DNA of 64,000 bases, from positions 124,001 through 188,000 of the forward strand of contig NZ_VOHL01000001.1 in assembly GCF_007859195.1 (NCBI RefSeq), written 5' to 3'. The notes below the pieces were generated by a model. The model saw nothing but the letters and a program-made list of their open reading frames with translations. It ran no database searches and was not told the origin of the DNA. Source of the DNA: Streptococcus cuniculipharyngis. Lineage in GTDB: Bacteria; Bacillota; Bacilli; Lactobacillales; Streptococcaceae. Of this stretch, positions 46,767 to 53,142 are shown one piece after another. Numbering within the stretch: position 1 is the first letter of the stretch; each line of letters opens with the position of its first letter. A program made the position numbers and the translations under genes.

Positions 46767-46798
46767 AAAGTTAGTAATCAGTTAAAATCAAAAATGTT

Positions 46799-46830
46799 TC
46801 CTGAATGGCCATTTTATAGTCGTAAATGGT
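46799..46830 (-). promoter_or_regulatory. Additional minus-facing LytTR repeat pair
   Basis: ACCATTTACGA and GCCATTCAGGA on the minus strand are 21 bp apart, with no good -10 at the expected place. A similar inverted pair lies before the promoter at 48787, so the whole promoter block seems to have been duplicated. Confidence 0.5.
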
Positions 46831-46838
46831 TAAATTTT

Positions 46839-46905
46839 ACCATTTAGGAAAGTTAAATGACTATTCAGGAAATGAAAGAATTATTTTTTAAAAAGGTGCT
46901 ATACT
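46839..46905 (+). promoter_or_regulatory. LytTR operator pair and promoter of bacteriocin 1
   Basis: ACCATTTAGGA (46839) and ACTATTCAGGA (46860) are 21 bp apart, and TATACT starts at 46900, 30 nt after the second repeat. Confidence 0.8.
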
Positions 46906-46909
46906 AAAC

Positions 46910-46932
46910 TTGTCAAAGTTGCAACATGACAA
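46910..46932 (+). other. Conserved leader hairpin of bacteriocin transcripts
   Basis: TTGTCA-AAGTTGCAACA-TGACAA lies right at the predicted transcript start. The same element precedes the bacteriocins at 47649, 48907 and 50454 and the relic at 52489. At 50454 pairing is kept through a G-U pair. Its role is unknown. Confidence 0.5.
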
Positions 46933-46956
46933 AAATAATTTAAGGAGGTATTCGTT

Positions 46957-47187
46957 ATGAATACAAAAGCGATGGGAAAATTTGAAGTTTTGGAGACTGA
47001 ACAACTTGCCGCTGTTGAAGGTGGTGGTTGGGTTAAGTGTGGCCTTGGAGTAGTTGGTGGAGCACTAACTGGTGGAGTTGCTGGTGGAGCTGTGGGAACT
47101 GTTACATTACCGATTGTTGGTACAGTATCAGGAGCTACGGCTGGTTTCTGGGGCGGAGCAGCTACAGGAGTGGCTACATTCTGTTAA
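46957..47187 (+). CDS. Double-glycine bacteriocin 1
   Basis: The 76-residue precursor has the leader MNTKAMGKFEVLETEQLAAV then EGG. The 53-residue mature part is rich in Gly/Ala (GWVKCGLGVVGG ... WGGAATGVATFC) with cysteines near both ends. This matches class IIb pore-forming bacteriocin peptides. GGAGG precedes the ATG. The next gene (47231) is a candidate immunity protein. Confidence 0.88.
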   Translation: MNTKAMGKFEVLETEQLAAVEGGGWVKCGLGVVGGALTGGVAGGAVGTVTLPIVGTVSGATAGFWGGAATGVATFC

Positions 47188-47230
47188 AAAAGAGCCTTGT
47201 CTTTATTAAATAAAAGTAGGGAATGATTTT

Positions 47231-47407
47231 ATGACTAAACAAAGAATAGTATCTCTTGTAATATCTATGTTTTTTTTAATGGTATCGGTATTTAACTTTT
47301 TTAGAGGTTTAAATTTCATTCTTTTGTTTTTCAATACTGTGGGATTTGTAATATTTTTTCTATTGACATATGTTAGCATAAGAAGAATTATTCTTAGAAT
47401 GATATAA
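47231..47407 (+). CDS. Small membrane protein, candidate immunity to bacteriocin 1
   Basis: This 58-residue protein has two membrane segments (IVSLVISMFFLMVSVF; FILLFFNTVGFVIFFLLTYV) and a basic end RRIILRMI. Its place after the bacteriocin is typical for immunity proteins; that role is inferred. A terminator follows at once. Confidence 0.65.
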   Translation: MTKQRIVSLVISMFFLMVSVFNFFRGLNFILLFFNTVGFVIFFLLTYVSIRRIILRMI

Positions 47408-47415
47408 TTTATCTG

Positions 47416-47450
47416 AAGGCAAACTTCTTTTTGAGGTTTGTCTTCTTTAT
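47416..47450 (+). terminator. Terminator after bacteriocin unit 1
   Basis: The arms AAGGCAAACTTC and GAGGTTTGTCTT (with one G-T pair) are followed by a T-rich stretch. Related terminators end the units near 48711 and 50211. Confidence 0.7.
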
Positions 47451-47551
47451 TGTTAAAAATTTTCTTATTTCTTAGTCTTAAATGGTAATTTAGAAAATCT
47501 ATTTAAATTAAAAATATTTTCCTGAATGATTATTTTTTGTATTAAATAGTT

Positions 47552-47597
47552 ACTGTTTAAGATATAGAGCAAGTATTTTTTAAGAAAGTGCTATATT
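47552..47597 (+). promoter_or_regulatory. Degenerate LytTR promoter of bacteriocin 2
   Basis: Only the proximal repeat is recognisable (ACTGTTTAAGA, 47552-47562), with TATATT at 47592, the usual 30 nt. The distal repeat position has no match, so induction may be weak. Confidence 0.5.
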
Positions 47598-47648
47598 AAA
47601 CTTGTCAAAGTTGCAACATGACAAAAATAATTTAAGGAGGTATTCTTT

Positions 47649-47876
47649 ATGAATACAAAAGCGATGGAAAAATTTGAAGTTTTGGATATTGAACACCTTG
47701 AGACTGTTGAAGGAGGAAAAAATAATTGGCAATATAATGTATTAGAAGGTGTAGGAGCTGCTATTTGTACTGCAAGTGGAGTAGGAGCTCCTTTGGTGCC
47801 AGCCTGTGGCTATATCGGTGCTAAATTTGGTGTTGGCTTGTGGGCAGGTGTAACGAAGGTTACTGGTGGATTTTAG
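47649..47876 (+). CDS. Double-glycine bacteriocin 2
   Basis: The 75-residue precursor has a leader ending IEHLETVEGG. The mature part starts KNNWQYNVLEG and has two cysteines (AICTASG, PACGYIG) and a GxxxG-rich helix (GYIGAKFGVGLWAG). It is intact. AAGGAGG precedes the ATG. It is probably one partner of a two-peptide bacteriocin with the broken gene 18 bp downstream. Confidence 0.85.
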   Translation: MNTKAMEKFEVLDIEHLETVEGGKNNWQYNVLEGVGAAICTASGVGAPLVPACGYIGAKFGVGLWAGVTKVTGGF

Positions 47877-47893
47877 TATCGGAGGATTGTCAT

Positions 47894-48096
47894 ATGTCAA
47901 AATATAAAGATTTAACAGTTATTGAGCTTGAAAGCATTACTGGTGGGAATGCTGCGGGAGCAGCTGTTGTTGCAGCTATGGATGTGCAGCGACAGGGATA
48001 AAGTATGGAAGCAAATTTGGAGGTTGGGGAGCGGTAGTAGGAGGACTGGGTGGAGCTACAGTTTGTGGATACCTAGCTTATACTGCTAAAGGATGA
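47894..48096 (+). pseudogene. Double-glycine bacteriocin 3, frameshifted
   Basis: The leader MSKYKDLTVIELESITGG and mature start NAAGAAVVAA are followed by a frameshift near 47975. The proper C-terminus, YGCAATGIKYGSKFGGWGAV then GGLGGATVCGYLAY, is in the next frame to 48096. The reconstructed peptide has two cysteines. It could be a sequencing indel, but other genes nearby are also broken. Confidence 0.75.
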
Positions 48097-48308
48097 TGTC
48101 AAGAATGGAATTAGTATTTTTTGTAATCATTGTTTTTATTCAAATATACTCTATTTATAAAGCTGTGAAAGAATGTGATAAAGATACTAGTGATATATTT
48201 ATAGTTAGTGCTTTTATCTTACTATTCCTTATTTATAGAAAAGGACTATTTATTTGGCTTTCTTACCTGATATATGTTTTAAAATTTTTATCATCGTATA
48301 AGAAATAA
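48093..48308 (+). CDS. Small membrane protein, candidate immunity protein
   Basis: This protein of about 70 residues (start 48093 or 48096) overlaps the stop of bacteriocin 3 and has two hydrophobic helices (LVFFVIIVFIQIYSIY; IFIVSAFILLFLIY) with a basic tail. Translational coupling to a bacteriocin suggests immunity, by inference. Confidence 0.65.
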   Translation: MMSRMELVFFVIIVFIQIYSIYKAVKECDKDTSDIFIVSAFILLFLIYRKGLFIWLSYLIYVLKFLSSYKK

Positions 48309-48345
48309 GATTTAGTGAAATTATTGTTTCTGTGAATTGCAAAGC

Positions 48346-48405
48346 ATAGGAATTGGAGCTATAGCAGGTAGTCTTTATTGTACAGTTCGTCTGATTTTAG
48401 GATAA
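48346..48405 (+). pseudogene. Bacteriocin C-terminal fragment
   Basis: IGIGAIAGSLYCTVRLILG resembles a bacteriocin C-terminus but has no leader or start. It is a remnant of a deleted peptide gene. Confidence 0.55.
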
Positions 48406-48407
48406 AA

Positions 48408-48506
48408 ATGAAAAATTGCCAATATATGTTCAAAGAATTAGATACTTTTACTTTAGAAACAATTCAGGGAGGAAAGCTTACCTGGGGAGGAATAATCGGC
48501 TCATGA
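48408..48506 (+). pseudogene. Truncated double-glycine peptide
   Basis: The 32-codon frame has the leader MKNCQYMFKELDTFTLETI then QGG and a short mature part KLTWGGIIGS before TGA. The related peptide at 49176 (KINWGSVVGN...) is much longer, so this one has probably lost most of its mature part. Confidence 0.65.
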
Positions 48507-48685
48507 TGTCGTCACATATTCGGATGCTTGTGTTGATATCTATTTTACTACTTGTTATAATCATCACTTATTTCTATTCTGGACCCTAGACTGTTAAAAA
48601 ATATAAACATGATTATATATTTGTCCTGCTCCTATTATTACAACCGATATTTAGTGATTTGTTAGGTTGGTTGGTTAACTTTTAA
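48506..48685 (+). pseudogene. Small membrane (immunity-like) protein, nonsense mutant
   Basis: The frame starts MSSHIRMLVLISILLLVIII, meets TAG at 48587 after YFYSGP and continues as TVKKYKHDYIFVLLLLLQP to TAA at 48683. A CAG-to-TAG change would explain the stop. The intact form would have two helices and about 59 residues. Confidence 0.6.
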
Positions 48686-48710
48686 AACTAGGTTGAGTAA
48701 TAAATAGCAG

Positions 48711-48740
48711 ACAAACTTCAAATAGGAGGTTTGTTTTTTC
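48711..48740 (+). terminator. Terminator after bacteriocin unit 2
   Basis: The arms ACAAACTTC and GAGGTTTGT are followed by TTTTTC. Confidence 0.7.
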
Positions 48741-48786
48741 TGAAACTCCTGAATGGTTATTTTATAGTCGTAAATGACTAAATTTT

Positions 48787-48853
48787 ACAGTTTAGGGCGT
48801 TTCAATGACCGTTCAGGAAATGGAAGAATTATTTTTTAAGAAAGCGCTATACT
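48787..48853 (+). promoter_or_regulatory. LytTR operator pair and promoter of bacteriocin 5
   Basis: ACAGTTTAGGG (48787) and ACCGTTCAGGA (48808) are 21 bp apart, and TATACT starts at 48848, 30 nt after the second repeat. Confidence 0.78.
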
Positions 48854-48906
48854 AGACTTGTCAAAGTTGCAACATGACAAAAATAATATCTAAGGAGGTA
48901 TTCACA

Positions 48907-49160
48907 ATGAATACAAAGACAATCTCACAATTTGAACTTTTGGACATAGAACACTTTGCGATTGTTGAAGGGGGGTATTCAAGTAATAATTGTATCAGGG
49001 ATATGGGTGCTTCTATGTTAGCAGGAGCTGGTCAGGGACATGGGGGACAGCAGCTGGAGGAGTTGGAGCAATTCCAGGTGCATTTGTTGGAGCGCATGTT
49101 GGAGCTATAGCAGGTGGTTTTGTCTGTATGGGTGGAATGATTGGTAATAAATTTAAATAG
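48907..49160 (+). pseudogene. Double-glycine bacteriocin 5, frameshifted
   Basis: The leader MNTKTISQFELLDIEHFAIV then EGG is intact, and the mature part starts YSSNNCIRDMGASMLAGAG. Near 49035 the frame shifts and the produced tail (HGGQQLEELEQF...) is unlike a bacteriocin. The next frame gives the expected GTAAGGVGAIPGAFVGAHVG then GFVCMGGMIGNKFK to 49160. Reconstructed, it has two cysteines. Confidence 0.78.
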
Positions 49161-49175
49161 AGAAGGAGTAAGACT

Positions 49176-49367
49176 ATGAAACCATGTGTAGATTTTCAAA
49201 TATTATCTGAGAGTGAATTGACAGATGTATACGGCGGTAAAATTAATTGGGGTTCTGTTGTAGGAAATTGTATCGGTGGAGCTATTATTGCAGGTGCTTT
49301 TTCTGGACCGATAAGTGCAGGAGTCGCTTGTATTGTAGGTGGTGGAAAAGCGATAATCTATGGTTAA
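49176..49367 (+). CDS. Double-glycine bacteriocin 6
   Basis: The 63-residue precursor has the leader MKPCVDFQILSESELTDVY then GG. The mature peptide starts KINWGSVVGNCIGG and ends GGGKAIIYG, with two cysteines and GxxxG-type spacing. It follows bacteriocin 5 after 15 bp with AAGGAG, the arrangement of a two-peptide bacteriocin. Its natural partner is broken. Confidence 0.82.
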   Translation: MKPCVDFQILSESELTDVYGGKINWGSVVGNCIGGAIIAGAFSGPISAGVACIVGGGKAIIYG

Positions 49368-49515
49368 AGATTTAATCTGGCTATTTGTATCACTCGTTTT
49401 TTTGTGCATTGGTTACATTCGAAGAAATAAACTTTGTATTGAAATTGCTAAAATTATGCTTATCTTAATAACTGCCGAAAGAATTATTGATCTACTTATA
49501 TGGATTTTTAGTTGA
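49360..49515 (+). CDS. Small membrane protein, candidate immunity protein
   Basis: This 51-residue protein overlaps the end of bacteriocin 6 by 8 bp. It has two hydrophobic segments (LIWLFVSLVFLCIGYI; ERIIDLLIWIF) around a basic middle. The immunity role is inferred from position. Confidence 0.6.
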   Translation: MVKDLIWLFVSLVFLCIGYIRRNKLCIEIAKIMLILITAERIIDLLIWIFS

Positions 49516-49580
49516 TATAACTATATTGAACTTATTAATCTTGCAACATGACAAAAATAAAATCTAAGGAGGTATTCGTT

Positions 49581-49787
49581 ATGAATACAAAGACAATCTC
49601 ACAATTTGAACTTTTGGATACAGAACACCTTGCGACTGTTGAAGGAGGTGTTTCAAATAAATGTATTGCAGCGATTGTTGGAGGTGCAGTTTGGGGAGGT
49701 AGTAGAGGCTTAGTTGGGGGCCCCTTAGCTGGTGGTATAGGTACAGCAGTTGGAGCTGCAGCGGGAGCAATTATTGGCTGTCGTTAG
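49581..49787 (+). CDS. Double-glycine bacteriocin 7
   Basis: The 68-residue precursor has a leader ending TEHLATVEGG. The mature part starts VSNKCIAAIVGG and ends GAIIGCR, Gly/Ala-rich with two cysteines. AAGGAGG precedes the ATG at 49581. The upstream region keeps the leader element and TATATT at 49522 but no LytTR repeats, so expression may depend on read-through. Confidence 0.83.
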   Translation: MNTKTISQFELLDTEHLATVEGGVSNKCIAAIVGGAVWGGSRGLVGGPLAGGIGTAVGAAAGAIIGCR

Positions 49788-49822
49788 TAATTATCATAAT
49801 AAAAGAAAGGAAGATTTTTAAA

Positions 49823-50011
49823 ATGTATTACAACTTAGAAGAATCACAACTAATACATATTTCTGCCGGGAATTCTAAAAATAATTGTGTCTGGGGTGTT
49901 ATGGCAGCAGCAGGCGGTGGATTTATAGCAGGAGTAGCTGTCTCTGGTCCGTTAGGTGTATTTGGAGGTGCAATGGCTGGAGCTGGAGCCGCAGTTGCTT
50001 TGTGTAAGTGA
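49823..50011 (+). CDS. Bacteriocin-like peptide 8 with unusual leader end
   Basis: The 62-residue precursor has a short leader, MYYNLEESQLIHISAG, ending in Ala-Gly and not Gly-Gly. The mature part NSKNNCVWGVMAAAGGG ... GAAVALCK has two cysteines and GxxxG runs like its neighbours. GGAAG precedes the ATG. It is probably the partner of bacteriocin 7, 35 bp upstream. Confidence 0.75.
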   Translation: MYYNLEESQLIHISAGNSKNNCVWGVMAAAGGGFIAGVAVSGPLGVFGGAMAGAGAAVALCK

Positions 50012-50021
50012 GATTGTTGAA

Positions 50022-50180
50022 GTGAAAAAATTAAATTTTTCAGCTTTTATAATAATGATATTTCTTCTATCTGCAATTATTTTCCCAAATATAACTAAAG
50101 ACTTGAAAGATTATATTATTTTATCAATCTCGCTGTTATTCTTTTTTTTACTTTTTTTAATTTCATATTTTAGAAAATAA
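50022..50180 (+). CDS. Small membrane protein, candidate immunity protein
   Basis: This 52-residue protein starts at GTG 50022 (or a later internal start) and has two membrane helices (FSAFIIMIFLLSAIIF; ILSISLLFFFLLFLISYF). It follows bacteriocin 8 after 10 bp and is closed by a terminator. The immunity role is by position. Confidence 0.55.
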   Translation: MKKLNFSAFIIMIFLLSAIIFPNITKDLKDYIILSISLLFFFLLFLISYFRK

Positions 50181-50210
50181 CGAAGTGAAAATTAGATAGA
50201 GCAATAAATC

Positions 50211-50244
50211 GAAGACAAACTTCTTATTTGAAGTTGTCTTTTTT
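50211..50244 (+). terminator. Terminator after bacteriocin unit 3
   Basis: The arms AAGACAAACTTC and GAAGTTGTCTT are followed by TTTTGC. Confidence 0.75.
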
Positions 50245-50334
50245 GCTGTGTGTCTATTAATCCTAATAGGAGTGTTTGTAGTATCTTGAGTGGTAGTTCA
50301 TTCTTCCTGAATGGTTGGAAAAAGCTAAAAAATG

Positions 50335-50400
50335 ACAATTCATGAGTAAAAAACGACATTTCAGGATTTGGAGTAAAAAAATTATAAAAAGTGCTATACT
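50335..50400 (+). promoter_or_regulatory. LytTR operator pair and promoter of bacteriocin 9
   Basis: ACAATTCATGA (50335) and ACATTTCAGGA (50356) are 21 bp apart; TATACT starts at 50395, 29 nt after the second repeat. Confidence 0.75.
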
Positions 50401-50453
50401 AAACTTGTCAAGGTTGCAACACGATAAAACTAATATCTAAGGAGGTATTCACT

Positions 50454-50660
50454 ATGAATACAAAAGCAATGGCACAATTTGAAGTTTTGAATATTGAACA
50501 TCTTGCTAATATAGAAGGGGGTGGATGTAATAGAATTGACGGAGGAAAAGCTGTCTTAGCAGGAGGGATTAGCTCTGCAACAGTTGGTTTCTTTACAGGA
50601 GGTCCTCTTGGAGCCATAGGTGGAGCGGCAGGTTATTATGGTACTTGTTGGATTGGGTAG
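50454..50660 (+). CDS. Double-glycine bacteriocin 9
   Basis: The 68-residue precursor has the leader MNTKAMAQFEVLNIEHLANI then EGG. The mature part starts GCNRIDGGKAVLAGG and ends GYYGTCWIG, with cysteines near both ends. AAGGAGG precedes the ATG. It stands alone with a small downstream gene, so it may act as a single peptide. Confidence 0.86.
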   Translation: MNTKAMAQFEVLNIEHLANIEGGGCNRIDGGKAVLAGGISSATVGFFTGGPLGAIGGAAGYYGTCWIG

Positions 50661-50664
50661 TAGG

Positions 50665-50778
50665 ATGAATATTTTTATAATAGCTTTATGTGTTAGTTTA
50701 ATATTTTATTTTCTTAGTAGGAAAGCTCTGAAAGAAGAAAAGAAACACTATTTAAGCAATAAAAATAATAAAAAATAG
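50665..50778 (+). CDS. Very small membrane protein after bacteriocin 9
   Basis: This 37-residue protein has one helix (MNIFIIALCVSLIFYFLS) and a basic, Lys/Asn-rich tail. It is a candidate immunity peptide, or the end of a decayed one. Confidence 0.5.
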   Translation: MNIFIIALCVSLIFYFLSRKALKEEKKHYLSNKNNKK

Positions 50779-50868
50779 AGCTGATGTCATACTATTTAGA
50801 GTTTATTTGGTGTCTTCTATACTAACTTGCTAGTAGAGATGTCTGGCTTTAACAAGGTGGTATTTATT

Positions 50869-50913
50869 ATGAATACAGAAGCAATTGCAGGAACTGCAAA
50901 AACGTGTTTTTAA
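50869..50913 (+). pseudogene. Leader fragment of a lost bacteriocin
   Basis: MNTEAIAGTAKTCF then TAA keeps the MNTxAI start of the local leaders but loses the GG site and mature part. AAGGTGG-like bases precede it. It is a relic. Confidence 0.55.
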
Positions 50914-50921
50914 TTAATAGT

Positions 50922-51101
50922 ATGATGAATGATAATCTTAATATAAAAAAGATAGTTGGTTCAGTATTATCTTTTAGATTTATTTTGACATTAATTTAAA
51001 ATTTTACTAGGAATCTAAGTTTTTTGCCACTACTGTTAACTATAGTTGGTATAATATCATTTGCAGTATTATTATTTTTCTTGCTTTTTAATAAACAATA
51101 G
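50922..51101 (+). pseudogene. Immunity-like membrane protein, nonsense mutant
   Basis: The frame starts MMNDNLNIKKIVGSVLSF, has TAA after FILTLI, and continues in frame (NFTRNLSFLPLLLTIVGI) to 51101. Intact, it would have two helices and about 59 residues. It accompanies the lost bacteriocin just upstream. Confidence 0.55.
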
Positions 51102-51140
51102 CTAAGTTAAACTAATTTAGTTCTTAGATTAGAATAGTCA

Positions 51141-51178
51141 AACAGAGAGCCATGTCATTCATGACTCTCTGTTTTTTT
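51141..51178 (+). terminator. Terminator before the thioredoxin-like gene
   Basis: AACAGAGAG and CTCTCTGTT arms, with an inner paired CATG, are followed by TTTTTT. Confidence 0.85.
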
Positions 51179-51276
51179 GATTACTAAATGAGTTCAGAAC
51201 ATTAATTTTTCTTCTCGAAAAGAGATAAGAAATTAAAATAAAATTTGAACATTTAGCTGATGAAAGAGTAATTTTT

Positions 51277-51343
51277 ACCATTTAGGAAAGTTAAATGACT
51301 GTTCAGGATTTATACAAATTTTTTACGATTAAAAATTTATAAT
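51277..51343 (+). promoter_or_regulatory. LytTR operator pair and promoter of the anchored thioredoxin-like gene
   Basis: ACCATTTAGGA (51277) and ACTGTTCAGGA (51298) are 21 bp apart, and TATAAT starts at 51338, 30 nt later. The same repeat pair controls the pheromone gene. Confidence 0.8.
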
Positions 51344-51373
51344 AAAGTTATCAAACGATAAAGGAGATCTATA

Positions 51374-52417
51374 ATGAGTAAAAAATTATTCAAATCATTA
51401 TTATTTAGTTCAGTTGTGTTAGTGACTTTTGGGACTAGTATTGTTCAAGCAGAGAGTCCTGAAGCAGATATTTTGGACACACCACCTTCATCAATTTCGT
51501 CAGATCAAACATCTGAGGAAACGTCATCTTATCAGTCGGATAGTATGATAACTACTGAGAATACTGTAGAAGTGACAACTGAAGAGTATAATGCCAATGT
51601 TTCCGAATTCAAAAAAGTTGATATCATGGATGTTCGTCAAGGTTTTACAGCCGACGGAATGGAACATACTCTCTATTTTGGTCGTGGAACGTGCTATTAT
51701 TGTCGTCAGTTTTCACCAGAGTTGAAGGTATTTAATCAACTTATTGATAATAAGTTAGAATATTATGATACTGATGGAGACGATTTTGACGATGATGCCA
51801 AAGAATTTTTATTTAAAACAATTGGTATTCCAGGAACCCCTTCAGTTCTTTATTTGAAAAATGGACAACCTGTTTCAGGCTGGGTTGGTGGTGGAATCAC
51901 AGCCCAACAACTTTATGACTATCTTTACTTAGGTAAATTACCAGAACAACCAGTAGAAGAATCAAAAAGCGATGATATTAGAACATCTGTTGAAGATATA
52001 TCTAGCGAATTAGCTAATCACCTAAACAATCAAAATCAGACTGAGGTTAGTGATATGATTACTGAGAAAAAAGTAACATTACTTGAAAGCTCAAAAGCAG
52101 ATAGTGTAACTAAACAACAAAATGTCAATATTGAGACTACTAGATTAACAAGTAATTATCTTGCAAACAATGTAATTGATACTACAAAACAGGAGGAGCC
52201 AAAAAAATCTTCTTTTAAAAATTTGAAAACTGTTTCACAGACTACATCTTCAGAGACTCTTCCGCAAGCAATTACTAAAAACACGCTACTACCAAAAACA
52301 GGAGAAAGCAATTTAAATACTCCTTTGGTTATCGGAATTTTTTCTATGATTCTAGGAATTATTACATATAAAAATCTCAGAATAAAAAAGAAAATGACCA
52401 CTATTCCTAATGATTGA
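51374..52417 (+). CDS. LPXTG-anchored thioredoxin-fold protein
   Basis: This 347-residue surface protein has a signal peptide cleaved after about residue 26 (VQA), an acidic linker and a thioredoxin-like domain with C107-YY-C110. A cis-Pro segment follows ([14 protein letters not shown]). A Ser/Thr/Lys spacer leads to the sortase signal LPKTG (306-310), a membrane helix and a basic tail. It should act outside the cell, probably forming disulfides. Its promoter is of the bacteriocin type, and every complete bacteriocin here has two cysteines, so they are the likely substrates. Confidence 0.85.
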   Translation: MSKKLFKSLLFSSVVLVTFGTSIVQAESPEADILDTPPSSISSDQTSEETSSYQSDSMITTENTVEVTTEEYNANVSEFKKVDIMDVRQGFTADGMEHTLYFGRGTCYYCRQFSPELKVFNQLIDNKLEYYDTDGDDFDDDAKEFLFKTIGIPGTPSVLYLKNGQPVSGWVGGGITAQQLYDYLYLGKLPEQPVEESKSDDIRTSVEDISSELANHLNNQNQTEVSDMITEKKVTLLESSKADSVTKQQNVNIETTRLTSNYLANNVIDTTKQEEPKKSSFKNLKTVSQTTSSETLPQAITKNTLLPKTGESNLNTPLVIGIFSMILGIITYKNLRIKKKMTTIPND

Positions 52418-52510
52418 CCATTTAGGAAACTTAGATGATTATTCAAGAAATAGCGAAATAATTTTTCAAGAAAGTGTTGCACTAAACTTGTCAAAATTGC
52501 AACATGATAA
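52417..52510 (+). promoter_or_regulatory. Orphan LytTR promoter relic
   Basis: ACCATTTAGGA (52417) and ATTATTCAAGA (52438) are 21 bp apart and are followed by the bacteriocin-type leader element (from 52489). The -10 position reads TGCACT, not TATACT, and no bacteriocin follows. It is the start of a deleted unit. Confidence 0.65.
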
Positions 52511-52521
52511 AAATCAAGTGA

Positions 52522-52720
52522 CTATCATTGTATTGACGGTGCGATAGCAATTTTAGTAGGAAGTTCGTTAAGAGCATCTATAGGCTATCCCCAACTTGTT
52601 GGAACGGATAATGTTATGTACATTTTTGTGATTACTTTGGGTGTTATTAGGGTATTTTATTGTGTCATTCCGAGATATTGGATAATCTGCGCAATCGCTT
52701 GCTTTTTCTATCCCGAGTAG
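52522..52720 (+). pseudogene. Membrane-protein coding remnant
   Basis: One open frame without a start reads GAIAILVGSSLRASIGYP, then VMYIFVITLGVIRVFYCVIP and RYWIICAIACFFYPE to TAG. It has hydrophobic helices but no recognised family. It joins directly to the bacteriocin relic, so it marks the right edge of the insertion or deletion. Confidence 0.4.
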
Positions 52721-52752
52721 TATAATAAGGGTAACGAAGCGAGGTGAGAAGT

Positions 52753-53093
52753 ATGGGAAGACTGGAGTTGTTGGCTCAAGATTTGAGACGGGCAGAAAGG
52801 GAACTCAAAAAAGCTTATATCTGGCTGGGTGTTTGGGTTTCTCTATTCTTGCTAAATATTATCGTTTGTCTCGTATGGTTATGGAACTATGATCCTTTTG
52901 TAGGCCCTCTCAGAGTATTTTTGTGGTTATTGATTGTGCCTATCTTTATGGATCCCTTTGTTTATTTTTTCTTCTTTGGAATGTTTTTGTACTATATGAT
53001 GGGGGAACAAAAAAAGTGGAGCATTATCAATTTGAACTGCAGATGGCAGAAGAGTATTTAGATTTCGAAATTAGGTTAGTTCAAGCTGAGTAA
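52753..53093 (+). pseudogene. Small membrane protein with a poly-A frameshift
   Basis: The frame MGRLELLAQDLRRAERELKK is followed by two to three membrane helices. After MMGEQKK a run of seven A (near 53007) puts the rest out of frame (stop 53061). One A fewer gives the plausible tail VEHYQFELQMAEEYLDFEIR to TAA at 53091. It is either a true mutation or a homopolymer read error. GAGGTGAGAAG precedes the ATG. Confidence 0.55.
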
Positions 53094-53100
53094 ACTATTA

Positions 53101-53137
53101 AAAACGATATTATCTTTTGAGGATAGTGTCGTTTTTT
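53101..53137. terminator. Terminator between the membrane gene and apbE
   Basis: AACGATATTATC pairs with GGATAGTGTCGTT (with G-T pairs) and is followed by TTTTT. It could act in both directions. Confidence 0.6.
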
Positions 53138-53142
53138 AGTGA

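Noticed and set aside
39743-52500. Lantibiotic or other modified-peptide system
   Set aside because: There is no LanB/C/M, radical SAM or other modification enzyme; leaders, exporter and regulators are of the unmodified class II (Blp) type.
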